Origin: Bacillota bacterium
GTDB lineage: Bacteria; Bacillota; Clostridia; Tissierellales; Sedimentibacteraceae
DNA length: 64,000 bases
Direction: 5' to 3'
Assembly (NCBI GenBank): GCA_023386345.1
Contig: JAEWJT010000017.1
Location: 252,857 to 316,856, forward strand
Shown: positions 17,224 through 25,546 of the stretch, piece after piece
Numbering within the stretch: the first letter of the stretch is position 1
Layout: every line of letters begins with the position of its first letter
Position numbers and translations under genes: made by a program
The notes under the pieces: generated by a model
The model's input: only the letters and a program-made list of their open reading frames with translations
The model's database searches: none
What the model was told of the DNA's origin: nothing

Positions 17224-18390
17224 ATGTATCTGGGAAGCGTAAAATTTTACAAGCATCTTATCTATGTTATCATTGTGATAGTATTAGTATTAGCTTTAGT
17301 TGGACTTGGATTTTTGATAAGTCTGATAATGCCAAAAGAAAATATTAAATCAGCAGGTAATTTCAATAATGATATCATGTTAGCAGATAATACTAATAAA
17401 ACAGACCAAAATCAAAATCCAAAAGATAATGATAAAGGTGCTGCTGACAAAAAAGATGCAGATAAAATTGACGATGAAAAACAAGATGGCTCAACAAATG
17501 TTAGCGACTCTTCTGATCAAAAGTTAAAAGATGAAATAAGTAGATCTCAGAAAGAGCTGGAAAAAGCATCACAGGAACTAGAAGAAAAAATAAGACAATT
17601 AAAAAATGAAGCAGACAAAAAATCCAGCGATAATAAAACTGATGATACTAACTCAAATGATAAAAATTCAGAAGAGTCCTCACTTGTTGATAATTTCCCT
17701 AATTTATACTGCGAGAAGTTTGAAATTATCCCAACTGATAAGAAAACAGCTTATCTGACTTTTGATGATGGACCATCAGAAAATACTGAAAAAATCCTTG
17801 AAATTTTAAAAGAGCATAATATAAAGGCTACTTTTTTTGTTATAACTGGGGAATATAATTCCAAAAATCTTGACTTATTAAAAAAAATACATGAAGAAGG
17901 TCATACTATTGGTATTCATTCGCACTCTCATGTTTATAAGGAAATTTACAATTCTAAAGAATCTTTCCTTGAAGATATGAACAGTGCAAGCGATATAATA
18001 TATGAGAAAATTAACATTAGACCTAGCATTTTAAGGTTTCCGGGCGGCAGTATTAATGAATACAATAAAAATATTTATCAAGATACTATTGATGAATTAG
18101 CAAAAAGAAATTTTCAATATTACGACTGGAATGTATCCTTTGATGATGCTAAAAAAAATACAAGCGTTGATGAAATAGTTCAAAGTGCAGTATATGGAAT
18201 TGAACAAAATAAAGATAAGAATATAATTATGCTTGCACATGACCAAGCAAAAAACAATGTAGCGTTAGAAGCTCTTGAAAAAGTGATTGACGTATTGGAG
18301 TCTTATGGCTATTCTTTTGATAAAATTGATAATAGCGTTGAGCCAATTACGTTTTTAAATAAATTAGAGGTTGATAGGAATAATAAATAA
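17224..18390 (+). CDS. Membrane-anchored polysaccharide deacetylase (NodB/CE4)
   Basis: A 388-residue protein. One N-terminal membrane anchor (about 10-35) precedes about 120 residues of Lys/Asp/Asn-rich, partly coiled-coil linker, then the NodB domain. Motif 1 is TFDDGPS (about 179-185, metal Asp), motif 2 is HSHSH (about 232-236), motif 3 is RFPGGS, and WNVSFDD and LAHD follow. It likely removes N-acetyl groups from peptidoglycan or another surface glycan. The ATG has AGAGGA about 9 nt upstream. It is followed after 52 nt by a bactofilin on the same strand, so the two may be co-transcribed and linked in wall shaping. Confidence 0.9.
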   Translation: MYLGSVKFYKHLIYVIIVIVLVLALVGLGFLISLIMPKENIKSAGNFNNDIMLADNTNKTDQNQNPKDNDKGAADKKDADKIDDEKQDGSTNVSDSSDQKLKDEISRSQKELEKASQELEEKIRQLKNEADKKSSDNKTDDTNSNDKNSEESSLVDNFPNLYCEKFEIIPTDKKTAYLTFDDGPSENTEKILEILKEHNIKATFFVITGEYNSKNLDLLKKIHEEGHTIGIHSHSHVYKEIYNSKESFLEDMNSASDIIYEKINIRPSILRFPGGSINEYNKNIYQDTIDELAKRNFQYYDWNVSFDDAKKNTSVDEIVQSAVYGIEQNKDKNIIMLAHDQAKNNVALEALEKVIDVLESYGYSFDKIDNSVEPITFLNKLEVDRNNK

Positions 18391-18442
18391 TTTTATCGAA
18401 ATTTTAGAAAAAATATAATTAATTCTTGGAGGAATAGTATCA

Positions 18443-19123
18443 ATGGAAAGTAATTTCAGAAAGGCTTTAAAGGAAGTAATGGGCATTGATAAATCTGGCA
18501 AAACAGAAAATGTTGTTGAAAATAATGATGTAGTAGCAGATAATACAATAAATACAGCAGTTAGTGAAAAGCCTGAGTTTAAAGAGCCCGCAGTTTCACA
18601 AATGAGAGACATAACTCTAGAATCAGTTAAGGAAGCAGAGCAAAAGAAATCAAGTGGTTTAGGTAATACATTCTCATCTCAAAACAGTTTTGGACAAGGT
18701 GCCAATGCAGCTGAGACAAGTGTTATTACTAAGACAACAAAAATTGAAGGCTCTATATCTACTGATTCAAACATAGTAATTGCAGGAGAGATGATTGGAA
18801 ATGTTACAAGTGCAAACTCAATAAGCACTACAGGTAAAATACTTGGCAATATCACATGCAAGAACTTTGAAGGAAGCAATGCTAAAATTGAAGGAGATAT
18901 CAAAGTTGAAAATACTCTAATAATTAAAAACAACTGCGATATCATAGGAGATATTTCTGCAAAAAGAATAGAGTTATCAGGCAGAGTAAAAGGAAACATT
19001 GTTCTTTCTGGTGAAGTGTTTATAGCAAAAGAAGCTTACATAATAGGAAATGTAACAGCAAGTACAATAAGCATAGAAAAAGGTGCTATAATTCAAGGTC
19101 TAATAAAAATTAAAACTGAATAA
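18443..19123 (+). CDS. Bactofilin (polymer-forming cytoskeletal protein)
   Basis: A 226-residue protein. The N-terminal 95 residues are polar and probably disordered. From about 97 to the end comes the repetitive beta-helix of bactofilins: TKIEGSISTDSNIVIAGEMIGNV, GKILGNITCKNFEGSNAKIEGDI, SGRVKGNIVLSGEVFIAKEAYIIGNV (each given in part). Bactofilins polymerise without nucleotide and often scaffold wall enzymes. GGAGGA precedes the ATG at 8-10 nt. The deacetylase upstream is a plausible partner. A strong terminator follows. Confidence 0.9.
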   Translation: MESNFRKALKEVMGIDKSGKTENVVENNDVVADNTINTAVSEKPEFKEPAVSQMRDITLESVKEAEQKKSSGLGNTFSSQNSFGQGANAAETSVITKTTKIEGSISTDSNIVIAGEMIGNVTSANSISTTGKILGNITCKNFEGSNAKIEGDIKVENTLIIKNNCDIIGDISAKRIELSGRVKGNIVLSGEVFIAKEAYIIGNVTASTISIEKGAIIQGLIKIKTE

Positions 19124-19127
19124 ATTA

Positions 19128-19158
19128 AATTGTCGGTGATACCACCGACAATTTTTTA
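19128..19158 (+). terminator. Intrinsic terminator after the bactofilin gene
   Basis: A perfect 11-bp stem AATTGTCGGTG/CACCGACAATT with a 4-nt loop and a T-run. It also separates the convergent LytTR gene. Confidence 0.9.
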
Positions 19159-19188
19159 TTTTAAGAATATCTCTTTTTTTAAAAGGAG

Positions 19189-19926
19189 CTATTTCTCATA
19201 GCTTTCTTTATTTATTATATATTCATAATATTTTTTCTTGATTTTGGGTGCTTCTCTTTGCTTTATTGCAACCGTATCTCCAAAAATTGTGGTGAATTTG
19301 TAGGAGTCTACAGATTTCACATAGTCCATATTTATTAAAAAGCTCTTATGACATCTTAGAAATCTGTTGTTTGAAAGCTGTTTTTCTATGTCGTCAAGCT
19401 TGCCGTAGGTTTTTAAAATCTCGTAGTTATTCATATGAATTCTCAGTGTTGTATTTTGGCTTTCTATATATGATATCTCGTTAAATGATAAATTCATAAA
19501 TTTTTTTCCGTTTTTAATTAGAACATTTTCTTCTCTTATATCCTTGTGCTGAAATATAAATCTATCCATGATTTTAGAAAGGGTGCTATACGACATAGGC
19601 TTGATGTTATAATAAAGAGGCCATAGTTCAAAGCTTTTGAGCGCATAAGTGCTTCCAGAGGTATTAAACACAATACTTAAATCTTCATGTTCTTGTCTGA
19701 TTTTTTTCAAAATAATAAAGATATTTTGAATGTCAAGCTCTGTGAATAACAAATCTATTTCATTTTCATTATTTTTATTATTTTCAAAAAAAGCTACCAA
19801 AGCTTCATCTGATTCGAATTCAAAAACATTATATGAATATGAGTGACTTGAAAAGTAAATATTTATAAAATTGCATAGTGCTTCCCTAATATCCTTGCTA
19901 TAATCACAAATGCCTATGTTTATCAT
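19189..19926 (-). CDS. LytTR-type response regulator with Glu at the phospho-acceptor position
   Basis: A 245-residue protein. A receiver-like domain covers about 1-115 and a LytTR DNA-binding domain about 135-240 (LSFNEISYIESQN, RFLRCHKSFLINMDYV). Within the receiver, Asp8 is present and Lys/Pro occur in YNIKPMS, but the expected Asp of the D-L-x-F-x-D pattern appears to be Glu63 (DLLFTELD); Asp65 is two residues on. It may therefore be a constitutive or phosphorylation-independent regulator. No histidine kinase is adjacent. It is read after the M42 peptidase gene but separated from it by a terminator. Confidence 0.8.
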   Translation of the reverse strand: MINIGICDYSKDIREALCNFINIYFSSHSYSYNVFEFESDEALVAFFENNKNNENEIDLLFTELDIQNIFIILKKIRQEHEDLSIVFNTSGSTYALKSFELWPLYYNIKPMSYSTLSKIMDRFIFQHKDIREENVLIKNGKKFMNLSFNEISYIESQNTTLRIHMNNYEILKTYGKLDDIEKQLSNNRFLRCHKSFLINMDYVKSVDSYKFTTIFGDTVAIKQREAPKIKKKYYEYIINKESYEK

Positions 19927-19955
19927 ATTTGTACCTCTTTAAAGTATTTATCCTT

Positions 19956-19986
19956 GCAAAAATAGGAGGAGTGAAACCCCTCCTAT
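19956..19986 (-). terminator. Intrinsic terminator of the M42 peptidase gene
   Basis: The stem ATAGGAGG (19962-19969)/CCTCCTAT (19979-19986) is followed by five T residues in the minus-strand transcript, between the M42 gene and the LytTR gene. Confidence 0.75.
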
Positions 19987-20000
19987 CAAAAACAATTTAT

Positions 20001-20028
20001 AGAGCGAAACTTGTTTTGTTTTTTTATG
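20001..20028 (+). repeat. Dispersed terminator-like repeat (AGAGCGAAACTT family), copy 3
   Basis: AGAGCGAAACTT is followed by GTTTTGTT and a T-run; the stem uses G-U pairs. It nearly copies the element at 10837, including the TTTTATGC end, and overlaps the last codons of the M42 gene. Confidence 0.55.
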
Positions 20029-21052
20029 CCATTACATAAGCATAAATTAGCTCAACTGTATTCTCTAAGCCTTTTATATGTGTTCTTTCCATTCCGTGAG
20101 ATGCGTTTACTCCTGGACCTATCAATCCACCTCTTATGTTGTTTCCACCGCTTAGTGCTGCTGAAACATCTGAGCCATACATTGGATATACGTCTTGTGC
20201 ATAGCCTAATTTTTTCTCTTTTGCTAAATTTATAAGCTTTGTCGTAACATCATAATCATAAGGTCCAGAGCTATCTTTTACACATATTGAAACCATTTCT
20301 TCAGTACAAGCTAAATCAAGTCCGATACAGCCCATATCAATACCTACTAACTCATTAACGTCATCAGGTAACCATGAACAGCCATGACCTACTTCTTCAT
20401 ATGTTGAAATAAGTATCTTAACCTTGTGCTTAGGTTTTGTTTTTGTTGTGTTAAATATTTCCATTAAACTTAAAGCACAAGCAGTTCCAGCCTTATCATC
20501 CATATATCTTGATTTTATAAAGCCACTTTCTGTTATTTGGAATTTTGGTTCGATTGAGATAAAATCACCTGTTGCAATCTCTAGTTTTTCTGTATCAGCT
20601 TTGCTGTATACAAGCTCATCTAATCTAATCATCATGTTTTCTTCGTTTCTCTCTTTAGTTTTTGAATCAGGGAAAACATGGGCTGCTGGAGAAGAGCAAA
20701 GCATTGTACCAGTATAAACCTTACCATTTCTTGTATGAATTTTGCAATATTCTCCGTCAAGTGTAGAATACATATTGCCGCCAAGGCTTGTAATTCTCAA
20801 AGTTCCATTAGAGTTAATAGATCTTACCATTGCTCCTAGAGTGTCTACATGCACTGGTATTCCTATACAATAAGAATTATCTTCACCATCGATTGTGATT
20901 ATTCCATTGCCTTTTTGATTTTTTTCAAATTTGTAACCGAGTTCGCCTGCAATTTTGCCTACTTCATTTATAACTTCCTTGCAAAAACCTGTAGGGCTTG
21001 GTATGTTTATAATTCTTTCTAATACCTTTGTTGTAAAATCTTTATTAAACAT
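20024..21052 (-). CDS. M42 family metallo-aminopeptidase
   Basis: A 342-residue cytoplasmic enzyme with the M42 di-metal set: PVHVDTLG (His), DDKAG (bridging Asp), TYEEVGHG (catalytic Glu and metal Glu), YGSDVSA (Asp) and a C-terminal His in MERTH. The family trims amino acids from short peptides, fitting an amino-acid-fermenting lifestyle. The ATG has AGGAT 6-7 nt upstream. It is divergently placed from the CdaR-type regulator with a 320-bp gap. Confidence 0.9.
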   Translation of the reverse strand: MFNKDFTTKVLERIINIPSPTGFCKEVINEVGKIAGELGYKFEKNQKGNGIITIDGEDNSYCIGIPVHVDTLGAMVRSINSNGTLRITSLGGNMYSTLDGEYCKIHTRNGKVYTGTMLCSSPAAHVFPDSKTKERNEENMMIRLDELVYSKADTEKLEIATGDFISIEPKFQITESGFIKSRYMDDKAGTACALSLMEIFNTTKTKPKHKVKILISTYEEVGHGCSWLPDDVNELVGIDMGCIGLDLACTEEMVSICVKDSSGPYDYDVTTKLINLAKEKKLGYAQDVYPMYGSDVSAALSGGNNIRGGLIGPGVNASHGMERTHIKGLENTVELIYAYVMA

Positions 21053-21372
21053 TTTTTATCCTCCATTTGTGAAGCAGTATTTTTTTACTCTGTCACTTTT
21101 TTCTAAAATTACTAAAAATATTTTTACTACATTACTTAGAATATATCACACAATATTTAAGAATTCAATAAAAAATAATTATTACTTATATTACTAAAAT
21201 TTTTTATTTTTAAATTTTGGCTTATTTATGAGTGATATTGACAAGTGCAAAATAACATGTTAGAATTTATTCAAAATATATTTTAACTAAAAATCCATTT
21301 TAAATACGCTTTATTTTTAATTAATTCAAGTTTAAACTATTTTGATTTTTCCTTTAAAGGAGGATTTTAACT
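21053..21372. other. Divergent intergenic region between the M42 and glycerate-regulator genes
   Basis: An AT-rich gene-free stretch that must hold a minus-strand promoter for M42, which I could not place. On the plus strand it contains the strong sigma-A promoter at 21238-21266. No small ORF was seen. Confidence 0.5.
21238..21266 (+). promoter_or_regulatory. Sigma-A promoter upstream of the CdaR-type regulator
   Basis: A perfect TTGACA (21238-21243), a 17-bp spacer and TAGAAT (21261-21266). Confidence 0.75.
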
Positions 21373-22533
21373 ATGATGCTATCTGAACAAATAGCCTCTA
21401 ATATTGTTAGGGAGGTTAATTCTGTCATTCCATTAAAAATTAACATTATGAATGAAAAGGGTATTATTATAGCAAGCTCAGACAAGCAACGAGTTGGTTC
21501 TTTTCATGAGGGAGCTATGCGTATAATAGAAAATCAAATTGATGAAATCATAGTGCATTATGATGGAGAATTTGACGGTGCAAAGAAGGGTATAAATTAT
21601 ACACTTAAATTGCAGGGCTATATTATTGGAGTTCTTGGAATAACTGGAGAATACGAAGAAATTGTAGACAGCGCATTGATAATAAAAAGAATGACAGAGT
21701 TGTTAGTGGAAAATACATATTCTGTTGAACAAAAACAATTAAAGGAAAATATCTGTAACCGTTATTTATCTGAGTGGTTAAGCGGAGAAGCGAAGAATAT
21801 AACAAATGATTTTGTAAAGCGTGGTAAAATTCTTGGATTTGATATTACAATACCAAGGCGTATTCTAGTCTGTAGCCTCTATCATTCTGATCAGAAAGAA
21901 AACTTGCAGTCCATGCACGTTATGGAGGGAGCTGAACAGTACCTAAAGAAACGAGTTACAAATAAAGATCCATTAAATCTTTACTATAAGTCTGGTTCCA
22001 GCCTTGTATGTGCTGTAACTGCTATCACTGATGATGCTATTGAAGCCTTAGCAAAGGAATTAAAGAAGCAGGTAGAAGAAAATTTTTCGGTAAAACTAGC
22101 CATTGGAATTGATAGCAGTGTTGAGAATTTTGCCTTTGCTCAAACTGCACTAATACGCGCACAAAAGGCTAACAAGGCATGTATGCGAACTCATAAGAGA
22201 GATATACGTTTTTATGATGACTTGAATATGGAGGTTTTTACAGACGAAATAAGCGAATTATCAAAGCAAGAATTTGTTCATCGTATTTTTAAAGGATTTA
22301 CTAAAGAAGAAATTCGTAACTCAATGGTATTGCTAGAGACGTTTTATGATTTAGAGGGCTCTATTCAAAAAGTGTCGGAACGCCTGTTTATCCATAAAAA
22401 CACTTTGCAAAACAAGCTTAAAAAAATAGCAGAACGCACTGGCTATGATCCGAGGTCAATTCGCCATTCATCCCTGTTTTATATTGCAATTTATTTTTAT
22501 AGAGATATTTATGATAGCATTAAAGAGATATAA
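21373..22533 (+). CDS. CdaR-type sugar-diacid/glycerate regulator
   Basis: A 386-residue transcription factor. The N-terminal diacid-recognition domain (about 1-135; LKINIMNEKGIIIASSDKQR) is followed by a GGDEF-like middle region and a C-terminal PucR/CdaR helix-turn-helix (about 330-375; SVRLFIHKNTLQNKL-type, seen as VSERLFIHKNTLQNKL). CdaR activates glycerate/glucarate genes in Escherichia coli. Here it precedes a GntP permease and a glycerate 2-kinase, so glycerate or a related acid is the likely inducer. AAAGGAGG lies 9 nt from the ATG, and a strong sigma-A promoter is 107 nt upstream. Confidence 0.88.
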   Translation: MMLSEQIASNIVREVNSVIPLKINIMNEKGIIIASSDKQRVGSFHEGAMRIIENQIDEIIVHYDGEFDGAKKGINYTLKLQGYIIGVLGITGEYEEIVDSALIIKRMTELLVENTYSVEQKQLKENICNRYLSEWLSGEAKNITNDFVKRGKILGFDITIPRRILVCSLYHSDQKENLQSMHVMEGAEQYLKKRVTNKDPLNLYYKSGSSLVCAVTAITDDAIEALAKELKKQVEENFSVKLAIGIDSSVENFAFAQTALIRAQKANKACMRTHKRDIRFYDDLNMEVFTDEISELSKQEFVHRIFKGFTKEEIRNSMVLLETFYDLEGSIQKVSERLFIHKNTLQNKLKKIAERTGYDPRSIRHSSLFYIAIYFYRDIYDSIKEI

Positions 22534-22752
22534 TACCTGCAAATATTTATTGATTGATAGTATAATACAAGAATATATTTTAATGTGATGATAATGGGAA
22601 AATGATTACATTTGTTTTTCATAACAATAAATAAATGCAATTTTTAGTACGTAAAACATTGAAAATATTTTCCTTGTCATATAAGATAAAAACATGATAA
22701 TTCTTGGTGGCTTATTATGGATTATCCAATTAAATTTAAGGAGGCATTTATT

Positions 22753-24120
22753 ATGTCAGGTATACCATTAATTATTGCTTTTGTTATTGCAGTTATTCTT
22801 ATGATTGTTGCGATTTCAAAGCTAAAAATTCATCCATTCCTTTCTATTATGACAATTTCGCTTCTGTTTGGAATTGTTGCAGGAATTCCTTTAACAGATA
22901 TGCCAGGTGTCATAGGAACAGGATTTAGCAATACTTTTAAGAGTATTGGTATCGTAATTATTTTAGGTGCACTTATTGGCACCTTGCTTGAAAAAACAGG
23001 AGCTGCTCTTAAGATGGCAGACTGTGTTGTTCGAGTTGTTGGTAAGAAAAATCCAGAGTTAGCGATGTTGATTATGGGATGGATTGTTTCAATACCAGTT
23101 TTTTGTGACAGTGGATTTGTAATTCTAAATCCAATTCGTAAAGCACTTGTAAAGCGTACAATGAAATCATCTGTAGCTAGTACGATTGCTCTTTCTATGG
23201 GACTTTATATCTCACACTGCTTTATTCCTCCGACACCAGGACCAATAGCTGCTGCTAATACACTTTATGAGGGACTTGGTCAAGAAACAAATCTTTTACT
23301 CGTTATGGGATTTGGTGCTCTTTGTTCTATACTTCCTTTAATTGCAAGCTATTTCTTTGCAATAATAATTGGTAAGAAAGTAAAGGCAGCTGATGACATA
23401 GATAACAACAGCGGAGAAATTGTTCAGACTTATGAAGAACTTGTTGCAAGCTATGGAAAGCTTCCTAGTGCATTCTTATCTTTTGCTCCTATTATTATTC
23501 CTATTTTACTTATGGGACTTTCTTCTGCTTTAGCAATGGCTGGAAACCCAATAGCAGTAATTACATTCCTTGGTACTCCTATTATCGCTATCGCAGTTGG
23601 TGTTATTTTCGGTATAATTCTTTTAGGAAGCCAGAAAAAATTGAAGGATCTTTATGAAATTACAAATGAAACACTAAAGGTATCAGGACCTATATTATTT
23701 ATTACAGCTGCTGGTGGAGTTCTTGGTACTGTAATCGCATCTACTTCAATGGTAGACTTTATTAAACAAAACTCTGCTACATTGGCTACATTAGGAGTAT
23801 TCTTCCCATTCTTATTATCTGCTATATTAAAGACAGCTCAAGGATCTTCAACAGTTGCATTGACAACAACAGCAGGTATTATTGCACCGATGCTAGCAAC
23901 AATCGGACTTGGTACTTCTTCGCTTGCAGCATTGACTGTAATAGCAATTGGGGCGGGAGCTATGACAGTGTCACACGCAAATGATAGTTACTTCTGGGTA
24001 GTTACTAACTTCGGTGAAATGAAAGTTGAGGATGGTTATAAAACTCAGACATTAGGTACGCTCATCGTGGGGATTGCTTCTATCATTAATGTATATTTAG
24101 TTTATTTATTTATTCGTTAA
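22753..24120 (+). CDS. GntP family permease, probably for glycerate or gluconate
   Basis: A 455-residue membrane protein with 12-14 predicted segments. It has GntP features: VVGKKNPELAMLIMGWIVSIPVFCDSGFV, HCFIPPTPGPIAAA, AQGSSTVALTTTAGI and SHANDSYFWVV (given in parts). GntP proteins import gluconate, glycerate and similar acids with protons. The start is ATG 22753 because AAGGAGG (22737-22743) is 9 nt before it; the in-frame ATG at 22717 would place that site inside the gene. It sits between the CdaR-type regulator and the glycerate kinase, which argues for glycerate. Confidence 0.9.
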   Translation: MSGIPLIIAFVIAVILMIVAISKLKIHPFLSIMTISLLFGIVAGIPLTDMPGVIGTGFSNTFKSIGIVIILGALIGTLLEKTGAALKMADCVVRVVGKKNPELAMLIMGWIVSIPVFCDSGFVILNPIRKALVKRTMKSSVASTIALSMGLYISHCFIPPTPGPIAAANTLYEGLGQETNLLLVMGFGALCSILPLIASYFFAIIIGKKVKAADDIDNNSGEIVQTYEELVASYGKLPSAFLSFAPIIIPILLMGLSSALAMAGNPIAVITFLGTPIIAIAVGVIFGIILLGSQKKLKDLYEITNETLKVSGPILFITAAGGVLGTVIASTSMVDFIKQNSATLATLGVFFPFLLSAILKTAQGSSTVALTTTAGIIAPMLATIGLGTSSLAALTVIAIGAGAMTVSHANDSYFWVVTNFGEMKVEDGYKTQTLGTLIVGIASIINVYLVYLFIR

Positions 24121-24132
24121 TTAAGAATTTAT

Positions 24133-24164
24133 AAGAGCGTCAGAGCCTTTGCTTTGGCGTTCTT
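24133..24164 (+). promoter_or_regulatory. Intercistronic hairpin between the permease and kinase genes
   Basis: AAGAGCGTCAGAGC (24133-24146) can pair with GCTTTGGCGTTCTT (24151-24164) over 14 positions with three G-U pairs. Only a short T-run follows, so it may stabilise or partly attenuate the operon transcript. Confidence 0.45.
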
Positions 24165-24217
24165 TCAAAAGAAACATAGAGTGAACACAATTCACTTTTT
24201 AGAGAGGAGCTGTTTTT

Positions 24218-25450
24218 TTGAATCTTAGAAATGATGCACAACAAATTATTGACGCAGCGATTAAGGCAGCGCTTCCAGATAATGCAGTAAAAAAGGCTTT
24301 GGAGGGACATGAATTTTCAAATGGTAGGCTGCTTCTTATTGCAATTGGTAAGGCTGCTTGGTCTATGGCAAAAGCTGCTTGTGATATGCTCGGTGACAAA
24401 ATTGATGATGGCGTAGTTATTACAAAGTATGAGCATTCAAAAGGAAATTTGCCTAATGTCCGTATCTTTGAAGCAGGACATCCAATTCCAGATGCGAATT
24501 CATTTATTGCTACTGAGCAAGCAATTAGTCTTGTACAAGGACTAAGCGCTGAGGACACTGTATTATTTTTAATCTCTGGCGGAGGCTCAGCACTATTTGA
24601 AAAACCTTTGATTTCAGATGAGATGCTTGAGAGCTTAACCAAGCAATTACTTGCCAGTGGTGCTAATATTGTTGAGATGAACACAATAAGAAAACGACTA
24701 TCTGCTGTAAAAGGCGGTAAATTCGCAAAGCTATGCGAGCCAGCGAAAGTGTTTTCTGTAGTATTATCAGACATTATTGGCGATCCATTAGATATGATTG
24801 CTTCAGGGCCAGCATATCCAGACAATTCCACATCAGAACAGGCTAAGGAAATATTTCTTAGGTACGGAATTACATTTACAAAGGATATTGAGAAATTATT
24901 AAACATAGAACCGCCACACGAGCTTAATAATGTTACAACGCAGATTACTGGAAGTGTTACGCAGCTTTGTGAGGCTGCAAAGATAAAATGTATAGAGCTT
25001 GGCTATGAGCCGATTATTCTGACAAGCAGCCTTAGCTGTGAAGCAAGAGAGGCAGGAAACTTCCTCGCTTCTATAGCTCAGCATTATAACAATTCAGATA
25101 AATCACTTGCATTTATTGCTGGAGGGGAAACTGTGGTTCGCCTAAAAGGAAATGGTCTTGGAGGCAGAAACCAAGAATTAGCATTATCCTCTGCTACAGG
25201 AATTGCAAATCTTAAAGATATTGCGATATTTTCCATAGGCTCGGATGGAACAGATGGTCCTACTGATGCTGCTGGAGGATATGTTGATAATAACACTCAA
25301 AAATTGCTTTTAGATAAGGGAATATCAATATTCCAATATTTGGAAAACAATAATTCGTATTATGCCCTAAAAGCCTGTACTGGATTAGTTAAGACAGGTC
25401 CTACTGGAACAAATGTAAATGATTTATCAGTGTTGCTGATTAAAAGATAA
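24218..25450 (+). CDS. Glycerate 2-kinase (DUF4147/MOFRL family)
   Basis: A 410-residue enzyme, the usual length for the MOFRL-type glycerate kinases that phosphorylate D-glycerate to 2-phosphoglycerate. Visible motifs are LIAIGKAAWSMAKAA, LISGGGSALFEKP, NTIRKRLSAVKGG, SDIIGDPLDMIASGP, GGETVVRLKGNGLGGRNQELAL and SDGTDGPTDAAGG (the longer ones in parts). The start is TTG at 24218 with AGAGAGGA about 8 nt upstream. With the permease and regulator before it, it forms a compact glycerate-use operon. A long palindromic terminator follows. Confidence 0.93.
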   Translation: MNLRNDAQQIIDAAIKAALPDNAVKKALEGHEFSNGRLLLIAIGKAAWSMAKAACDMLGDKIDDGVVITKYEHSKGNLPNVRIFEAGHPIPDANSFIATEQAISLVQGLSAEDTVLFLISGGGSALFEKPLISDEMLESLTKQLLASGANIVEMNTIRKRLSAVKGGKFAKLCEPAKVFSVVLSDIIGDPLDMIASGPAYPDNSTSEQAKEIFLRYGITFTKDIEKLLNIEPPHELNNVTTQITGSVTQLCEAAKIKCIELGYEPIILTSSLSCEAREAGNFLASIAQHYNNSDKSLAFIAGGETVVRLKGNGLGGRNQELALSSATGIANLKDIAIFSIGSDGTDGPTDAAGGYVDNNTQKLLLDKGISIFQYLENNNSYYALKACTGLVKTGPTGTNVNDLSVLLIKR

Positions 25451-25505
25451 TTATATAACAAAAAACATATATTTAGTTTGTAATATATGTTTTTTTGTTA
25501 TATAA
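25451..25505. terminator. Long bidirectional terminator palindrome
   Basis: About 22-bp arms, TTATATAACAAAAAACATATAT (25451-25472, outermost bases included) and its near-perfect complement ending at 25505, with A- and T-runs inside the stem. Confidence 0.75.
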
Positions 25506-25546
25506 TTACCTATAACAAATAAAACCACGGAGGTAATGGATAAAGA

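Noticed and set aside
22717..22752. Earlier ATG for the GntP permease
   Set aside because: The strong AAGGAGG site lies inside this extension and serves ATG 22753.
24199..24906. Minus-strand ORF of 235 residues opposite the glycerate kinase gene
   Set aside because: It lies wholly against a clear enzyme gene; its composition is that of an antisense shadow.
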